DNA from: Dryocola boscaweniae
Lineage (GTDB): Bacteria > Pseudomonadota > Gammaproteobacteria > Enterobacterales > Enterobacteriaceae
Assembly: GCF_025215095.1 (NCBI RefSeq)
Contig: NZ_JALHAP010000080.1
Location: forward strand, 284,520 to 348,519
Direction of reading: 5' to 3'
Length of the DNA: 64,000 bases
In this document: in pieces, positions 32,883 to 43,118 of the stretch
How positions within the stretch are numbered: the stretch's first letter is position 1
Layout of the letters: each line of letters starts with the position of its first letter
Position numbers and translations under genes: made by a program
The notes under the pieces: generated by a model
Databases searched by the model: none
The model's input: only the letters and a program-made list of their open reading frames with translations
What the model was told of the DNA's origin: nothing

Positions 32883-34388
32883 TTATTCGTTAATGCGCGG
32901 GTGTTGCTGCACAAGGTTGCTACGTTTCGCCTGCAGGGCCTCAATTTCACGATCCAGATCTTCGATTTTCTGCTCGATGTTATCGTGGTGTTCCTGCACG
33001 ATTTCACGCGCTTCTTCAATGTCAGAAGCAGCAGGCGTTGCGCCTTTAAGCGGCTTGTTAGCGGTTTCTTTCATGGTCAGACCGGTCAGCAGGCCGATAA
33101 CCGCAATAACCATCAGATAGTAAGCGGGCATCATCAGGTTTTCGGTCGATTCCACAAGCCAGGCCGCGAGCGTAGGCGTCAGCCCCGCAACCAGCACGGA
33201 AATGTTAAACGCGCTTGCCAGCGCGCTGTAACGGATGTGCGTCGGGAACATTGCAGGCAGGGTTGAAGCCATTACGCCGGTAAAGGAGTTGAGGATCACC
33301 GCCAGAATCAGCAAACCGGCAAATATCAACCCCAGCACGTTGCTGTTAATGAGGATAAAGGCAGGAATGGAAAATAACAGCAGCGCTACGCTCCCGAAAA
33401 CAATAAACGGACGGCGGCCGTAACGATCGCTCAGCAGGCCAATTACCGGCTGTACGAACAGCATCCCAATCATAATGGCGATAATGATCAGCACGCCATG
33501 CTCTTCGGAATAGTGAAGATTATGGGAGAGATAGCTCGGCATGTAGGTAAGCAACATGTAATAGGTTACGTTTGTGGAGATAACGATCCCGATACAGGTC
33601 AGCAGGCTGCGCCAGTGTTTGGTGGCAATCTCTTTAAAGGAGACTTTAGGGCCTTCGGCGAGGCCTTCTTTATCGCCCTGTTCCAGCTTATCGATGTGCT
33701 GCTGGAACGCCGGCGTTTCTTCAAGAGCATGGCGCAGATACAGACCAATAATCCCCAGCGGCAGCGCCAGGAAGAATGGCAGACGCCAGCCCCAGTCAAG
33801 GAAGTTCGCTTCTCCTACGATAGCGGTAATCAACACCACAACGCCTGCGCCGCAGACGAAACCGGCGATGGAGCCGAAGTCGAGCCAGCTACCCATAAAG
33901 CCGCGTTTACGGTCCGGGGAGTATTCGGCCACAAAGATAGAAGCCCCGGTGTATTCGCCGCCTACCGAGAATCCTTGCGCCATTTTTGCAAGCAACAGCA
34001 GGATTGGCGCCCAGATACCGATTGTCGCGTACGACGGAATAAGGCCAATACAGAAGGTGCTCAACGACATAATGATGATGGTTATCGAAAGGATTTTCTG
34101 ACGACCATATTTATCGCCCAGCATGCCGAAGAATAGACCACCGAGGGGACGAATCAGGAAGGGAACAGAGAAGGTCCCGAGGGCGGCAATCATCTGCACG
34201 CTTGGGCTTGCGTCCGGGAAGAAGACCTTACCGAGCGCATAGGCAACGAAGCCATACACGCCAAAATCAAACCATTCCATCGCATTCCCCAGCGAGGCTG
34301 CGGTGATGGCTTTTTTCAGGCGGCTATCGTCAATGATGGTAACGTCACTGACCTTGATAGGCCTGACTTTCTTTTTCCTTTTTAACAT
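32883..34388 (-). CDS. proP: Osmoprotectant/proton symporter ProP
   Basis: A 501-residue major facilitator protein importing proline, glycine betaine and ectoine under osmotic stress. Twelve TM segments fit the hydrophobic profile; the MFS motif GDKYGRQKI is between TM2 and TM3 and LSDRYGRRP between TM8 and TM9. The C-terminus (about 455-497) is a heptad-repeat coiled coil (EIVQEHHDNIEQKIEDLDRE), as in E. coli ProP, which tunes the osmotic set point. A CRP-like site lies upstream at 34582. Confidence 0.97.
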   Translation of the reverse strand: MLKRKKKVRPIKVSDVTIIDDSRLKKAITAASLGNAMEWFDFGVYGFVAYALGKVFFPDASPSVQMIAALGTFSVPFLIRPLGGLFFGMLGDKYGRQKILSITIIIMSLSTFCIGLIPSYATIGIWAPILLLLAKMAQGFSVGGEYTGASIFVAEYSPDRKRGFMGSWLDFGSIAGFVCGAGVVVLITAIVGEANFLDWGWRLPFFLALPLGIIGLYLRHALEETPAFQQHIDKLEQGDKEGLAEGPKVSFKEIATKHWRSLLTCIGIVISTNVTYYMLLTYMPSYLSHNLHYSEEHGVLIIIAIMIGMLFVQPVIGLLSDRYGRRPFIVFGSVALLLFSIPAFILINSNVLGLIFAGLLILAVILNSFTGVMASTLPAMFPTHIRYSALASAFNISVLVAGLTPTLAAWLVESTENLMMPAYYLMVIAVIGLLTGLTMKETANKPLKGATPAASDIEEAREIVQEHHDNIEQKIEDLDREIEALQAKRSNLVQQHPRINE

Positions 34389-34581
34389 TCTTATCCTCTT
34401 TGTTTTCCTTGCAGGAGCGAAACTGTCCCCCTCACTAAGTGTAGTGGGCCAGCGGCGCTTCGAAGGCTAAAACTGTAGCACGTAATGGCACTACGCAATT
34501 TCTATTAATAACACTATGAAATTATTAGCTAATATCGTTCAACGAGGAAGCCATTATAAATGCTGTGGCTAAATTGAAAAG

Positions 34582-34597
34582 TGTGATCTTCGTCAAG
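34582..34597. promoter_or_regulatory. Candidate CRP site between proP and aer
   Basis: TGTGA, six bases, TCAAG, in the 297-bp divergent gap. E. coli proP promoter P1 is CRP-controlled, so this is a fitting site; the right half matches only three of five bases. Confidence 0.5.
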
Positions 34598-34606
34598 TTT
34601 AACCAT

Positions 34607-34633
34607 TAAAGTAAATTCTTGCAGCGCCGAAAT
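34607..34633 (+). promoter_or_regulatory. Sigma-28 (FliA) promoter of aer
   Basis: TAAA (34607-34610), exactly 15 bases, GCCGAAAT (34626-34633), against the FliA consensus TAAA-N15-GCCGATAA. It starts 53 bp before the aer ATG, placing aer in the flagellar/chemotaxis regulon. Confidence 0.88.
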
Positions 34634-34685
34634 AACATTAAGAGAAAAAAATTAACATCTGGATCACCTGCACAACGGAGTTGCT

Positions 34686-36206
34686 ATGCCTGCCCGCGTC
34701 CCTGTCACCCAGCACGAATTCTTGCTGGATGACGACACCACCCTCATGTCCACCACGGATTTGCAAAGCTATATGACCCATGCCAACGACACCTTTGTGC
34801 ACGTCAGCGGCTATCAGTTGCACGAGCTTATCGGCGCCCCGCATAACCTTGTCCGTCATCCGGATATGCCGAAAGCGGCCTTTGCCGACATGTGGTTTAC
34901 CCTCCAGCAGGGCGAACCCTGGACCGGCATCGTCAAAAACCGTCGTAAAAACGGCGATCATTACTGGGTTCGCGCCAATGCTATCCCGGTGGTTCGTCAT
35001 GGTAAGACCACCGGCTATATGTCGATTCGTACTAAAGCGACAGCAGAAGAAGTGGCTGCGGTAGAGCCTTTATATAAGGCCTTAAATGAAGGGCGAGCGA
35101 ATCGACGTTTATTTAAAGGGCTGGTGCTGCGTAAAAGCTGGTTCGGCAAGCTGCCGACGATTTCCCTGCGCTGGCGTATTCGGGCGTTGATGACGGGATT
35201 ATTCGCCGTATTGATGGTTGCTGCGGGGGCGTCAGGACAAAGCCCGCTGCCGCTACTGGCTAGCGCGCTGGCGACGGCTCTGGTCTGCGGTTTGCTGGAG
35301 TGGCAAATTGCTCGTCCGCTGGAAAACGTTGCGCGCCAGGCGCTGGAAGTGGCAACGGGCAATCGTCAGAAAATAGATCACCTTGCGCGTACCGATGAGA
35401 TTGGCATGACGCTTCGCGCTATCGGCCAGCTTGGTCTGATGTGCCGCTGGCTGATAAACGATGTTAGCCACCAGGTCGAGAGCGTGCGTAACGGTAGCGA
35501 AACGATGGCAAAAGGCAACGACGAGCTAAACGAGCGCACGCGTCAGTCGGTGGCCAACGTGCAGCAAACGGTCACCACTATGAGTCAGATGGCAGCCTCG
35601 GTGCAGAACAATTCTGAAACCGCGGCGGCGGCGGATAAACTCTCCAGCTCAGCGAGCGACGCGGCGGCGCACGGCGGGCGGGCTATGGAAACCGTCGTCA
35701 TCACGATGGATGATATTGCCGACAGCACTCAGCGCATCGGCTCCATCACCAGCCTGATTAACGATATCGCTTTCCAGACGAACATTCTGGCGCTCAACGC
35801 TGCGGTGGAAGCGGCGCGTGCCGGGGAGCAGGGCAAAGGTTTTGCCGTGGTGGCCGGAGAAGTGAGAAGTCTGGCAAGCCGCAGCGCGGCGGCGGCCAAC
35901 GATATCCGCAAGCTTATCGATGCCAGCGCCAGTAAAGTGCAGTCCGGCACCGTTCAGGTACACGAGGCGGGGCGCACCATGCAGGATATTGTTTCCCAGG
36001 TACAGAACGTTACGCAGCTCCTGGGACAAATCAGCCATGCGACGTCCGAACAGGCGGAAGGGCTGGCGGACTTAACCCACGCGGTGGCAGAGCTGGACGC
36101 GATAACGCGGAAAAATGCCGAGCTGGTGGAGGAAGGCGCGCAGGTTTCCGCAATGGTGAAACATCGGGCTGCGCGCCTTGAAGATGCGGTGACGGTACTG
36201 CATTAA
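34686..36206 (+). CDS. aer: Aerotaxis receptor Aer
   Basis: A 506-residue redox-sensing chemoreceptor. The N-terminal PAS domain (about 20-120) keeps the FAD-binding Arg57, His58 and Asp60 ([10 protein letters not shown]), then an F1 linker, a membrane anchor (about 170-205, with a shorter and more alanine-rich hairpin than E. coli), a HAMP domain, and the methyl-accepting signalling domain with the hairpin tip [25 protein letters not shown]. The tail [19 protein letters not shown] matches E. coli Aer. It implies a motile organism with CheA/CheW. Confidence 0.96.
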   Translation: MPARVPVTQHEFLLDDDTTLMSTTDLQSYMTHANDTFVHVSGYQLHELIGAPHNLVRHPDMPKAAFADMWFTLQQGEPWTGIVKNRRKNGDHYWVRANAIPVVRHGKTTGYMSIRTKATAEEVAAVEPLYKALNEGRANRRLFKGLVLRKSWFGKLPTISLRWRIRALMTGLFAVLMVAAGASGQSPLPLLASALATALVCGLLEWQIARPLENVARQALEVATGNRQKIDHLARTDEIGMTLRAIGQLGLMCRWLINDVSHQVESVRNGSETMAKGNDELNERTRQSVANVQQTVTTMSQMAASVQNNSETAAAADKLSSSASDAAAHGGRAMETVVITMDDIADSTQRIGSITSLINDIAFQTNILALNAAVEAARAGEQGKGFAVVAGEVRSLASRSAAAANDIRKLIDASASKVQSGTVQVHEAGRTMQDIVSQVQNVTQLLGQISHATSEQAEGLADLTHAVAELDAITRKNAELVEEGAQVSAMVKHRAARLEDAVTVLH

Positions 36207-36219
36207 TGGCATCGCTTAA

Positions 36220-36297
36220 TCGGCGGATGGCGCTTACGCTTATCTACCCTACAATCTCTTTAGCAAAGCAGGTCGGGCAGGCGTAGCGCCACCCGAC
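36220..36297. repeat. REP pair between aer and curA
   Basis: Two REP palindromes, one with CGGCGGATGGCGCTTACGC and one at 36272-36297 (GTCGGG...CCCGAC), in the 122-bp gap. Confidence 0.75.
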
Positions 36298-36328
36298 ACT
36301 TCTCTTTACGCATGTTATGGAGATCGTT

Positions 36329-37360
36329 ATGACGCAGTCATCCCCTATTAATCGCCGTTTTGTGCTGGCGAAACGCCCGCAGGGCATGCCAACCGGTGAA
36401 GATATCGTGCTGAAAGAAGAGGAAATCCCGCAGCCTGGGAAAGGCCAGATGCTTTTGCGTACGCTCTATCTTTCCCTCGACCCCTATATGCGCGGGCGTA
36501 TGGATGACGCGGAATCTTATTCCGCGCCGTTAGCAATTGGCGATGTTATGGTCGGCGGAACCGTCTGTCGGGTGGAGAAATCCGAGCATCCCGATTATCA
36601 GCAGGGCGATCTGGTGCTGGCTTACACCGGCTGGCAGGATTATGCGCTCTCTGACGGCGAAGGGCTGCAAAAGCTGGACGCCAATATGCCCCATCCTTCT
36701 TATGCGCTTGGTCTGTTGGGTATGCCTGGATTCACCGGTTATATGGGGCTTACCGACATCGGTAATCCGCAAAAAGGTGAAACAGTCGTCGTGGCGGCAG
36801 CCAGCGGGGCGGTGGGCTCCGTTGTGGGACAGGTGGCGAAATTACGCGGCGCCAGAATTGTGGGGATTGCCGGCGGCGAAGATAAATGCCGCTATGTTGC
36901 TGAAACGCTTAAGTTTGACGCCTGTATAGATCACAAAGCACCGGATTTCGCCGGGCAGCTTAAAAAGGCCTGCCCGCAGGGTATCGACGTTTATTTTGAA
37001 AACGTTGGCGGCGCGGTGTTTGATGCGGTGTTGCCTTTGTTAAATACTAAAGCGCGCGTTCCTGTTTGCGGCGTGATAAGCCAGTACAACGGGCAGAACA
37101 GCGCTTTTACCGAAGACCGTTTACCGTTGCTGATGGGGACTATCCTCAAAAAGCGCCTGCGCGTGCAGGGCTTTATCATCTTCCAGGACTACGGCGAGCA
37201 TTATCCTGAATTTTTTAAGCAGATGAGCCAGTGGTTGAGCGAAGGTAAAATTCAGTTCCGCGAAGATATTGTCGATGGCCTGGAGAATGTCGTTGAGGCA
37301 TTCCGCGGGCTGCTGAGCGGCAAAAACTTCGGCAAGTTAATTGTAAAAGTTGCTGAATAA
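36329..37360 (+). CDS. curA: NADPH-dependent curcumin/dihydrocurcumin reductase-like MDR protein
   Basis: A 343-residue zinc-independent medium-chain reductase, close to E. coli CurA (YncB) and to leukotriene B4 12-hydroxydehydrogenases. The signature LSLDPYMRGRM is near residues 48-58 and the NADPH-binding AASGAVGSVVGQ near 156-167. No catalytic zinc ligands. ATG 36329 has GGAGATCGTT as ribosome site. Natural substrates are probably alpha,beta-unsaturated carbonyls. Confidence 0.9.
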   Translation: MTQSSPINRRFVLAKRPQGMPTGEDIVLKEEEIPQPGKGQMLLRTLYLSLDPYMRGRMDDAESYSAPLAIGDVMVGGTVCRVEKSEHPDYQQGDLVLAYTGWQDYALSDGEGLQKLDANMPHPSYALGLLGMPGFTGYMGLTDIGNPQKGETVVVAAASGAVGSVVGQVAKLRGARIVGIAGGEDKCRYVAETLKFDACIDHKAPDFAGQLKKACPQGIDVYFENVGGAVFDAVLPLLNTKARVPVCGVISQYNGQNSAFTEDRLPLLMGTILKKRLRVQGFIIFQDYGEHYPEFFKQMSQWLSEGKIQFREDIVDGLENVVEAFRGLLSGKNFGKLIVKVAE

Positions 37361-37370
37361 TATGTTCAAA

Positions 37371-37400
37371 CGATGGGCTTTTTATTTAAAAGGCCCATCG
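37371..37400. terminator. Bidirectional terminator between curA and ascG
   Basis: CGATGGGC and GCCCATCG arms around a T/A-rich loop, so both strands have stem plus T-run. It overlaps the last codons of ascG. Confidence 0.8.
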
Positions 37401-38395
37401 CCGACAGAATTACGCAGCCGCAAATCTGAGGTAAAAATATTATCCCTGGAAAGATAGCCGCCATCGAGCATGAAAATTAAACGGTTAATTACTTCGCCCA
37501 TCATCTCGCTGACCGGGTCTTTTACGCTTGACAGGGAAGGCGTTAAATAGGGTGCGGTTGGAATATCATCAAAGCCAATTACGGATATTTTTTCAGGTAT
37601 CTGAATACCGGCCTCATTTAGTTTTTTCATTGCGCCAATAGCCATGTCGTCATTGCTGGCAAGAATGGCGCTATAGCTTATCTTCTTGTTAAGCAACGCT
37701 TCTACAGCAGAAAAACCGCTGGCGGGCGTCCATTTTCCCGGCACGATAAGCCCATCCTGCAAGGCAATATCAGATGCCCGCAACGCGTCTTTATACCCTG
37801 AAAGGCGCTCAATCGCCGTCGGTGAATCCATCGATCCGGTAATAAACGCAATGTCCCGATGGCCGCGTTGAATAAGGTATCTGGCGGCATTAAAACTTGC
37901 CCCTTTATGATCGCAACAAATGCAGTGGCTTTGATGTTTTCTGAGTTTGCGATTTACCACCATAATAGGCTGCTTGTGCTGTTCGATAATGTCATCCATT
38001 TCGTCCGTGGTTAAAAATCGCGGATAAATAATTATCGCATCACATTGCAAATCCAATAGAAACTGTATGGCTTCTCGTTCTTCCTGGGCGCTGTGCTTGC
38101 CGTCCATCAAAATAAGCTGACGGCCCTTATCTTCTAATTTTTTTGCCGCCTGCGTAAGGATTTCGCTGAAGTAATTGCCGTTATAAAGCGTGTTGGTGAC
38201 AACCAGGCCAATGCACTGGGAAGTGTTGCTTGCGAGGTTTCTCGCCAGCAAATTGGGGCGGTAGCCGGTTTCTTCTATTGCCTGATAAACCTGTCTTTTT
38301 GTTTCTTCGCTCACATACCCTTTACCGGACAGCACCCGAGAAACGGTGGCTTTTGATACGCCGGCTTTCTTTGCCACTTCCAGCATTGTCGACAT
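37382..38395 (-). CDS. ascG: asc operon LacI-family repressor AscG
   Basis: A 337-residue LacI/GalR regulator. The HTH is at residues 3-22 (MLEVAKKAGVSKATVSRVLSG) followed by the hinge RPNLLARNLAS, then the periplasmic-binding-like sensor domain (VTNTLYNGNYFSEIL, GSMDSPTAIERLSGY, ASNDDMAIGAMK, IGFDDIPTAPY) as in E. coli AscG. Divergent from ascF. ATG 38393-38395 fits the family start; an 11-residue upstream extension is unlikely. Confidence 0.93.
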   Translation of the reverse strand: MSTMLEVAKKAGVSKATVSRVLSGKGYVSEETKRQVYQAIEETGYRPNLLARNLASNTSQCIGLVVTNTLYNGNYFSEILTQAAKKLEDKGRQLILMDGKHSAQEEREAIQFLLDLQCDAIIIYPRFLTTDEMDDIIEQHKQPIMVVNRKLRKHQSHCICCDHKGASFNAARYLIQRGHRDIAFITGSMDSPTAIERLSGYKDALRASDIALQDGLIVPGKWTPASGFSAVEALLNKKISYSAILASNDDMAIGAMKKLNEAGIQIPEKISVIGFDDIPTAPYLTPSLSSVKDPVSEMMGEVINRLIFMLDGGYLSRDNIFTSDLRLRNSVGDGPFK

Positions 38396-38554
38396 AGGGA
38401 ATTCCTGGCTCCTTAAAATTATCCTCATTCTACACGCAGCGTTTAACGTGGCAAAACCGGCTTAAACTGGCTACTTATTTCGATCAGCATCACAAAAAAA
38501 GAAGAAGAAAAATTTTTAAGTTGATCTGATTATCTAATGTTAACACTCTTATGT

Positions 38555-38567
38555 GGAACCGGTTACC
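38555..38567. promoter_or_regulatory. Candidate AscG operator upstream of ascF
   Basis: The palindrome AACCGGTT (38557-38564) within GGAACCGGTTACC has the central CpG of LacI/GalR operators and lies 20-33 bp before the ascF ATG, where it would block transcription. A weaker AAACCGGCTT sequence is at 38454-38463 near the ascG promoter. DNA binding is inferred. Confidence 0.6.
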
Positions 38568-38587
38568 TACCCTGAGAACTGTTACCT

Positions 38588-40036
38588 ATGTCTAAAAATT
38601 ATACGGCAGTATCACAGTCGATAGTCGACGCCCTCGGCGGAGCCAGTAACATTGCGGCCGTCACCCACTGCATGACCCGCTTACGCTTTGTACTTAATGA
38701 TGATTCGGTCGTTGATGCGGCAAAACTTAAAGCCATCAGCGGCGTGCTGGGCGTCGTCAGAAACGAAAACCAGTGCCAGGTGATTATTGGCAACACGGTT
38801 TCACAGGCCTACGCGGAAGTGCTGAAGCTGCTGCCGGAAGGCGCGGTTGCCGAAGCGCCGGTGTCAGGGAAAGGCAAGATCACGCTAAGGCGTATTGGCG
38901 CGGGCATTCTTGATGCGCTGATCGGCACCATGTCGCCGCTGATCCCGGCGATCATCGGCGGTTCGATGGTCAAGTTGCTCGCCATGATTCTGGACATGAC
39001 CGGCGTCTTTGAAAAAGGCTCGTCCACGCTGGTTATCCTTAACGTGATCGGCGACGGCGCATTCTTCTTCCTGCCGGTAATGGTTGCGGCGTCCGCTGCG
39101 GTTAAATTTAAAACCAATATGTCGCTGGCTATTGCCATCGCAGGCGTGCTGGTTCATCCCAACTTTATCGATTTAATGGCGAAAGCGGCTCAGGGTCAGT
39201 CCGTCGAATTTATGGGGCTTTCCGTTACGGCGGTGAAGTACACCTATACGGTCATTCCGGCGCTGGTGATGACCTGGCTGCTTTCGTACATAGAGCGCTG
39301 GGTTGATAAAATTACCCCGGCGGTGACGAAAAACTTCCTTAAACCGATGCTGATCGTGCTGATTTCCGCCCCGATCGCCATCATGCTGATCGGCCCGCTG
39401 GGGATCTGGATCGGCAGCGGGATCTCCGCGCTGGTTTATACCGTGCACAGCTATTTGGGCTGGCTGTCCGTTGCGATCATGGGCGGGCTGTGGCCGCTGC
39501 TGGTGATGACCGGCATGCACCGCGTATTTACCCCAACTATCATTCAGACCATCGCTGAAACCGGCAAAGAGGGCATGGTTATGCCGTCGGAAATTGGCGC
39601 CAACCTGTCGCTGGGCGGTTCATCCCTGGCGGTAGCCTGGAAAACTAAAAATCCTGAACTGCGCCAGACCGCCCTTGCTGCGGCGGCGTCAGCCATCGTT
39701 GCCGGCATTTCAGAACCCGCGCTGTATGGCGTGGCCGTACGCCTGAAACGTCCGCTTATTGCGGCTCTGATCAGCGGCTTTGTCTGCGGCGGCGTTGCGG
39801 GCGTAGCAGGGCTTGCGAGCCATTCCATGGCCTCGCCGGGGCTGTTTACCAGCGTGCAGTTCTTTGACCCATCCAATCCGATGACCATCGCCTGGGTATT
39901 CGGCGTGATGGTGCTCGCCGTCGTGCTCTCCTTTATCCTCACGCTGGTGCTTGGATTTGAAGACATTCCGGTAGAAGAAACGGAAAACGAACAGGCAACT
40001 GTCGCTGCTGCGCAACGGGCTGTAAAAGTTAACTAA
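38588..40036 (+). CDS. ascF: PTS beta-glucoside EIIBC component AscF
   Basis: A 482-residue phosphotransferase permease. The EIIB domain is N-terminal with phosphorylated Cys28 in AVTHCMTRLRF, followed by the membrane EIIC domain (about 105-460) containing the GITEP-like stretch AGISEPALYGVAVRLKRP. There is no EIIA domain, so a separate EIIA is needed. It imports and phosphorylates cellobiose-type aryl-beta-glucosides (arbutin, salicin). Followed 21 bp later by ascB. Confidence 0.93.
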   Translation: MSKNYTAVSQSIVDALGGASNIAAVTHCMTRLRFVLNDDSVVDAAKLKAISGVLGVVRNENQCQVIIGNTVSQAYAEVLKLLPEGAVAEAPVSGKGKITLRRIGAGILDALIGTMSPLIPAIIGGSMVKLLAMILDMTGVFEKGSSTLVILNVIGDGAFFFLPVMVAASAAVKFKTNMSLAIAIAGVLVHPNFIDLMAKAAQGQSVEFMGLSVTAVKYTYTVIPALVMTWLLSYIERWVDKITPAVTKNFLKPMLIVLISAPIAIMLIGPLGIWIGSGISALVYTVHSYLGWLSVAIMGGLWPLLVMTGMHRVFTPTIIQTIAETGKEGMVMPSEIGANLSLGGSSLAVAWKTKNPELRQTALAAAASAIVAGISEPALYGVAVRLKRPLIAALISGFVCGGVAGVAGLASHSMASPGLFTSVQFFDPSNPMTIAWVFGVMVLAVVLSFILTLVLGFEDIPVEETENEQATVAAAQRAVKVN

Positions 40037-41488
<1,452 letters not shown>

Positions 41489-41515
41489 GCCTCAGAGCAT
41501 AGCTGGCAATAAAAA

Positions 41516-41568
41516 GCGGCGTTTGCGCTGCTACCACCGCCTGAGCGGAAGGAGCAGGCAAACGCCGC
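41516..41568. terminator. Nested hairpin between ascB and the SDR gene
   Basis: GCGGCGTTTGC (41516-41526) is perfectly complementary to GCAAACGCCGC (41558-41568). Inside, CCGC/GCGG (41537-41540 with 41545-41548) forms a second stem. It separates two convergent genes and has an A-run on the left only (AAAAA at 41511). Confidence 0.7.
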
Positions 41569-41575
41569 GTAATTA

Positions 41576-42331
41576 TCAGGCCTGATAGCCGCCGCTTATG
41601 TCGAGAACGGCGCCCGTGATATATCCGGCATCCGGGCCGACGAGGAAGGCGATGGATGCAGCCACTTCTTCCAGCGTGGCGATACGTGCAATGGACATGG
41701 TATCGCTTATGCCAGGCGGAAGAACCTCTCCGGCGGCAGCGGCCATATCGGTAGGCATAATGCCGGGTTGCACCACGTTGACTGTGATATTGCGTGGCCC
41801 CAGATCGCGTGAAGCGCCTTTCGCATAGCCGACCAGCGCGGCTTTAGTGGCGGAGTACTCCGTGACGGTAGGCAGCGCCACGCGGCCGCCCAGACCCGAT
41901 CCGACAAACACAATGCGCCCGCCGTCGGTAATTTTTTGTGCCGCAGCACGCGTCAGAGCCACAACGCCCAATACATTAACCCGCCACTGACGGTCTAGCT
42001 CAGCAAAATCCGCATTGGGATCGTCAATGCGATGCCCCTGTACGGCAATGGCGGCGTTGTTGACCAGGATATCCAGCCTGCCGAAATGGTTGATAACGGT
42101 ATCAACCAGAGATTGTGCCGCAAAAGGATCGCCCTGATCGTTTTGTATCGCCAGCGTCCGCACGCCTTTTTGCTGCAGCGTTTCCGCCACCGCAGCGGCT
42201 TTTTCCCCTGATGCGACATAGCTGAATGCCACATCAGCGCCCAGCTCCGCCAGTCTGATAGCGATTGCTGTTCCCAGACCGCGCGATCCGCCCGTAACCA
42301 GCGCGACTTTACCTGCCAGAGTTTTGCTCAT
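41576..42331 (-). CDS. Short-chain dehydrogenase/reductase
   Basis: A 251-residue classical SDR: cofactor loop TGGSRGLG at residues 13-20, NNAA at 91-94, catalytic Ser145, Tyr159 and Lys163 (YSATK), and the C-terminal ITGAVLDISGGYQA. Substrate unknown; relatives are annotated as 3-oxoacyl reductases or as SDRs of TetR-controlled pairs. It is divergent from the TetR gene at 42481 with operators between, so it is probably the regulator's target. AGGAGAAGG precedes the ATG. Confidence 0.9.
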   Translation of the reverse strand: MSKTLAGKVALVTGGSRGLGTAIAIRLAELGADVAFSYVASGEKAAAVAETLQQKGVRTLAIQNDQGDPFAAQSLVDTVINHFGRLDILVNNAAIAVQGHRIDDPNADFAELDRQWRVNVLGVVALTRAAAQKITDGGRIVFVGSGLGGRVALPTVTEYSATKAALVGYAKGASRDLGPRNITVNVVQPGIMPTDMAAAAGEVLPPGISDTMSIARIATLEEVAASIAFLVGPDAGYITGAVLDISGGYQA

Positions 42332-42389
42332 AAAACCTTCTCCTGCTCGTTGTTGAGTTGCTCATCGTTTGCGTCACGTCTGAAAATAT

Positions 42390-42420
42390 AATAACGATCA
42401 TTACAGTAATGATCGTTATT
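42390..42420. promoter_or_regulatory. 31-bp perfect palindromic operator between SDR and TetR genes
   Basis: A 15-bp arm AATAACGATCATTAC (42390-42404), one central base (42405), and its exact complement (42406-42420). Its position between divergent genes, one a TetR regulator, makes it the likely operator controlling both. Confidence 0.85.
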
Positions 42421-42451
42421 GAAATTGACAAGCGCTTTTTTTACACATTTA

Positions 42452-42465
42452 ATAACGGACGTTAT
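42452..42465. promoter_or_regulatory. Second, shorter operator-like palindrome
   Basis: ATAACG, two bases (GA), CGTTAT. It shares the outer half-sites ATAACG/CGTTAT of the 31-bp palindrome 32 bp upstream and lies just before the ribosome site of the TetR gene, which suggests a second binding site for autorepression. Confidence 0.65.
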
Positions 42466-42480
42466 CAAAAGGGGGAAATG

Positions 42481-43077
42481 ATGGGACGCCATCGTGAATT
42501 TAATATCGACGACGCGCTGGATGCGGCAGTGAAAGTGTTTTGGGAAAAGGGCTATGAAGGCACCTCCTATGACGATCTTACCCGCGCTACGGGCGTGAAA
42601 CGTCCGGGGCTATATGCCAGCTTTGGCAATAAAGAGGCTTTATTTCAGAAGGTGCTTGAGCGTTACACCCAGAGGTATCTGCGCCATATGACCGACGCGC
42701 TTTCTGAACCCACCTCCCGAAAAATGGCGGAGCACGTGCTCTATGGCACGGCCAGGATGGCGACATCTGACCCAATGCATCGCGGCTGCCTGGGCATTAA
42801 CGGCGCGCTCGCCTGTTCGACGGACGCCGAGCCGATAAGAGAGATGCTTATTCGTTGCCGGGCGCAGGGAGAAGCGGCGTTACGTCAGAGGCTGGAGCAA
42901 TACCAAAAAGACGGAGATTTGCCGGAGTCCGCGGACTGTGCGGCGCTGGCCGCTTACCTGGTTACGGTGAACTACGGGATTTCGGTGCAGGCAAAAGCAG
43001 GCGTTTCCCAACCGCAACTGCTGGCGGTGGTGGAGCAGGCTCTGGCAGGCTGGCCCCTGGCGCCTGATGAAAACTAG
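42481..43077 (+). CDS. TetR-family transcriptional regulator (of the divergent SDR)
   Basis: A 198-residue TetR regulator. The HTH spans about residues 25-50 (GYEGTSYDDLTRATGVKRPGLYASFGNKEALF). The C-terminal ligand domain includes HRGCLGINGALACS, a feature of the YcdC/AcrR-like group that uses a TetR_C_16-type domain. Start at ATG 42481 chosen because GGGGG lies five bases upstream; the preceding ATG 42478 is too close to it. A longer reading would include the operators. The inducer is unknown. Confidence 0.88.
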   Translation: MGRHREFNIDDALDAAVKVFWEKGYEGTSYDDLTRATGVKRPGLYASFGNKEALFQKVLERYTQRYLRHMTDALSEPTSRKMAEHVLYGTARMATSDPMHRGCLGINGALACSTDAEPIREMLIRCRAQGEAALRQRLEQYQKDGDLPESADCAALAAYLVTVNYGISVQAKAGVSQPQLLAVVEQALAGWPLAPDEN

Positions 43078-43102
43078 CATACGGCAGCTATGCTGCCGTA
43101 TG
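43078..43102. terminator. Hairpin between TetR and aldo/keto reductase genes
   Basis: CATACGGCAGC, loop TAT, GCTGCCGTATG: a perfect 11-bp stem starting directly after the regulator's stop, 17 bp before the convergent stop of the reductase gene. No clear T-run. Confidence 0.65.
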
Positions 43103-43118
43103 GGTTCAGGCAAAAACG

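Noticed and set aside
32693..33019. 109-codon N-terminal extension of the binding protein
   Set aside because: It would overlap proP antisense and place the signal peptide internally; the ATG at 32692 starts a normal signal peptide.
42358..42480. 41-residue N-terminal extension of the TetR regulator
   Set aside because: It translates the two palindromic operators, and the HTH would lie too far from the N-terminus.
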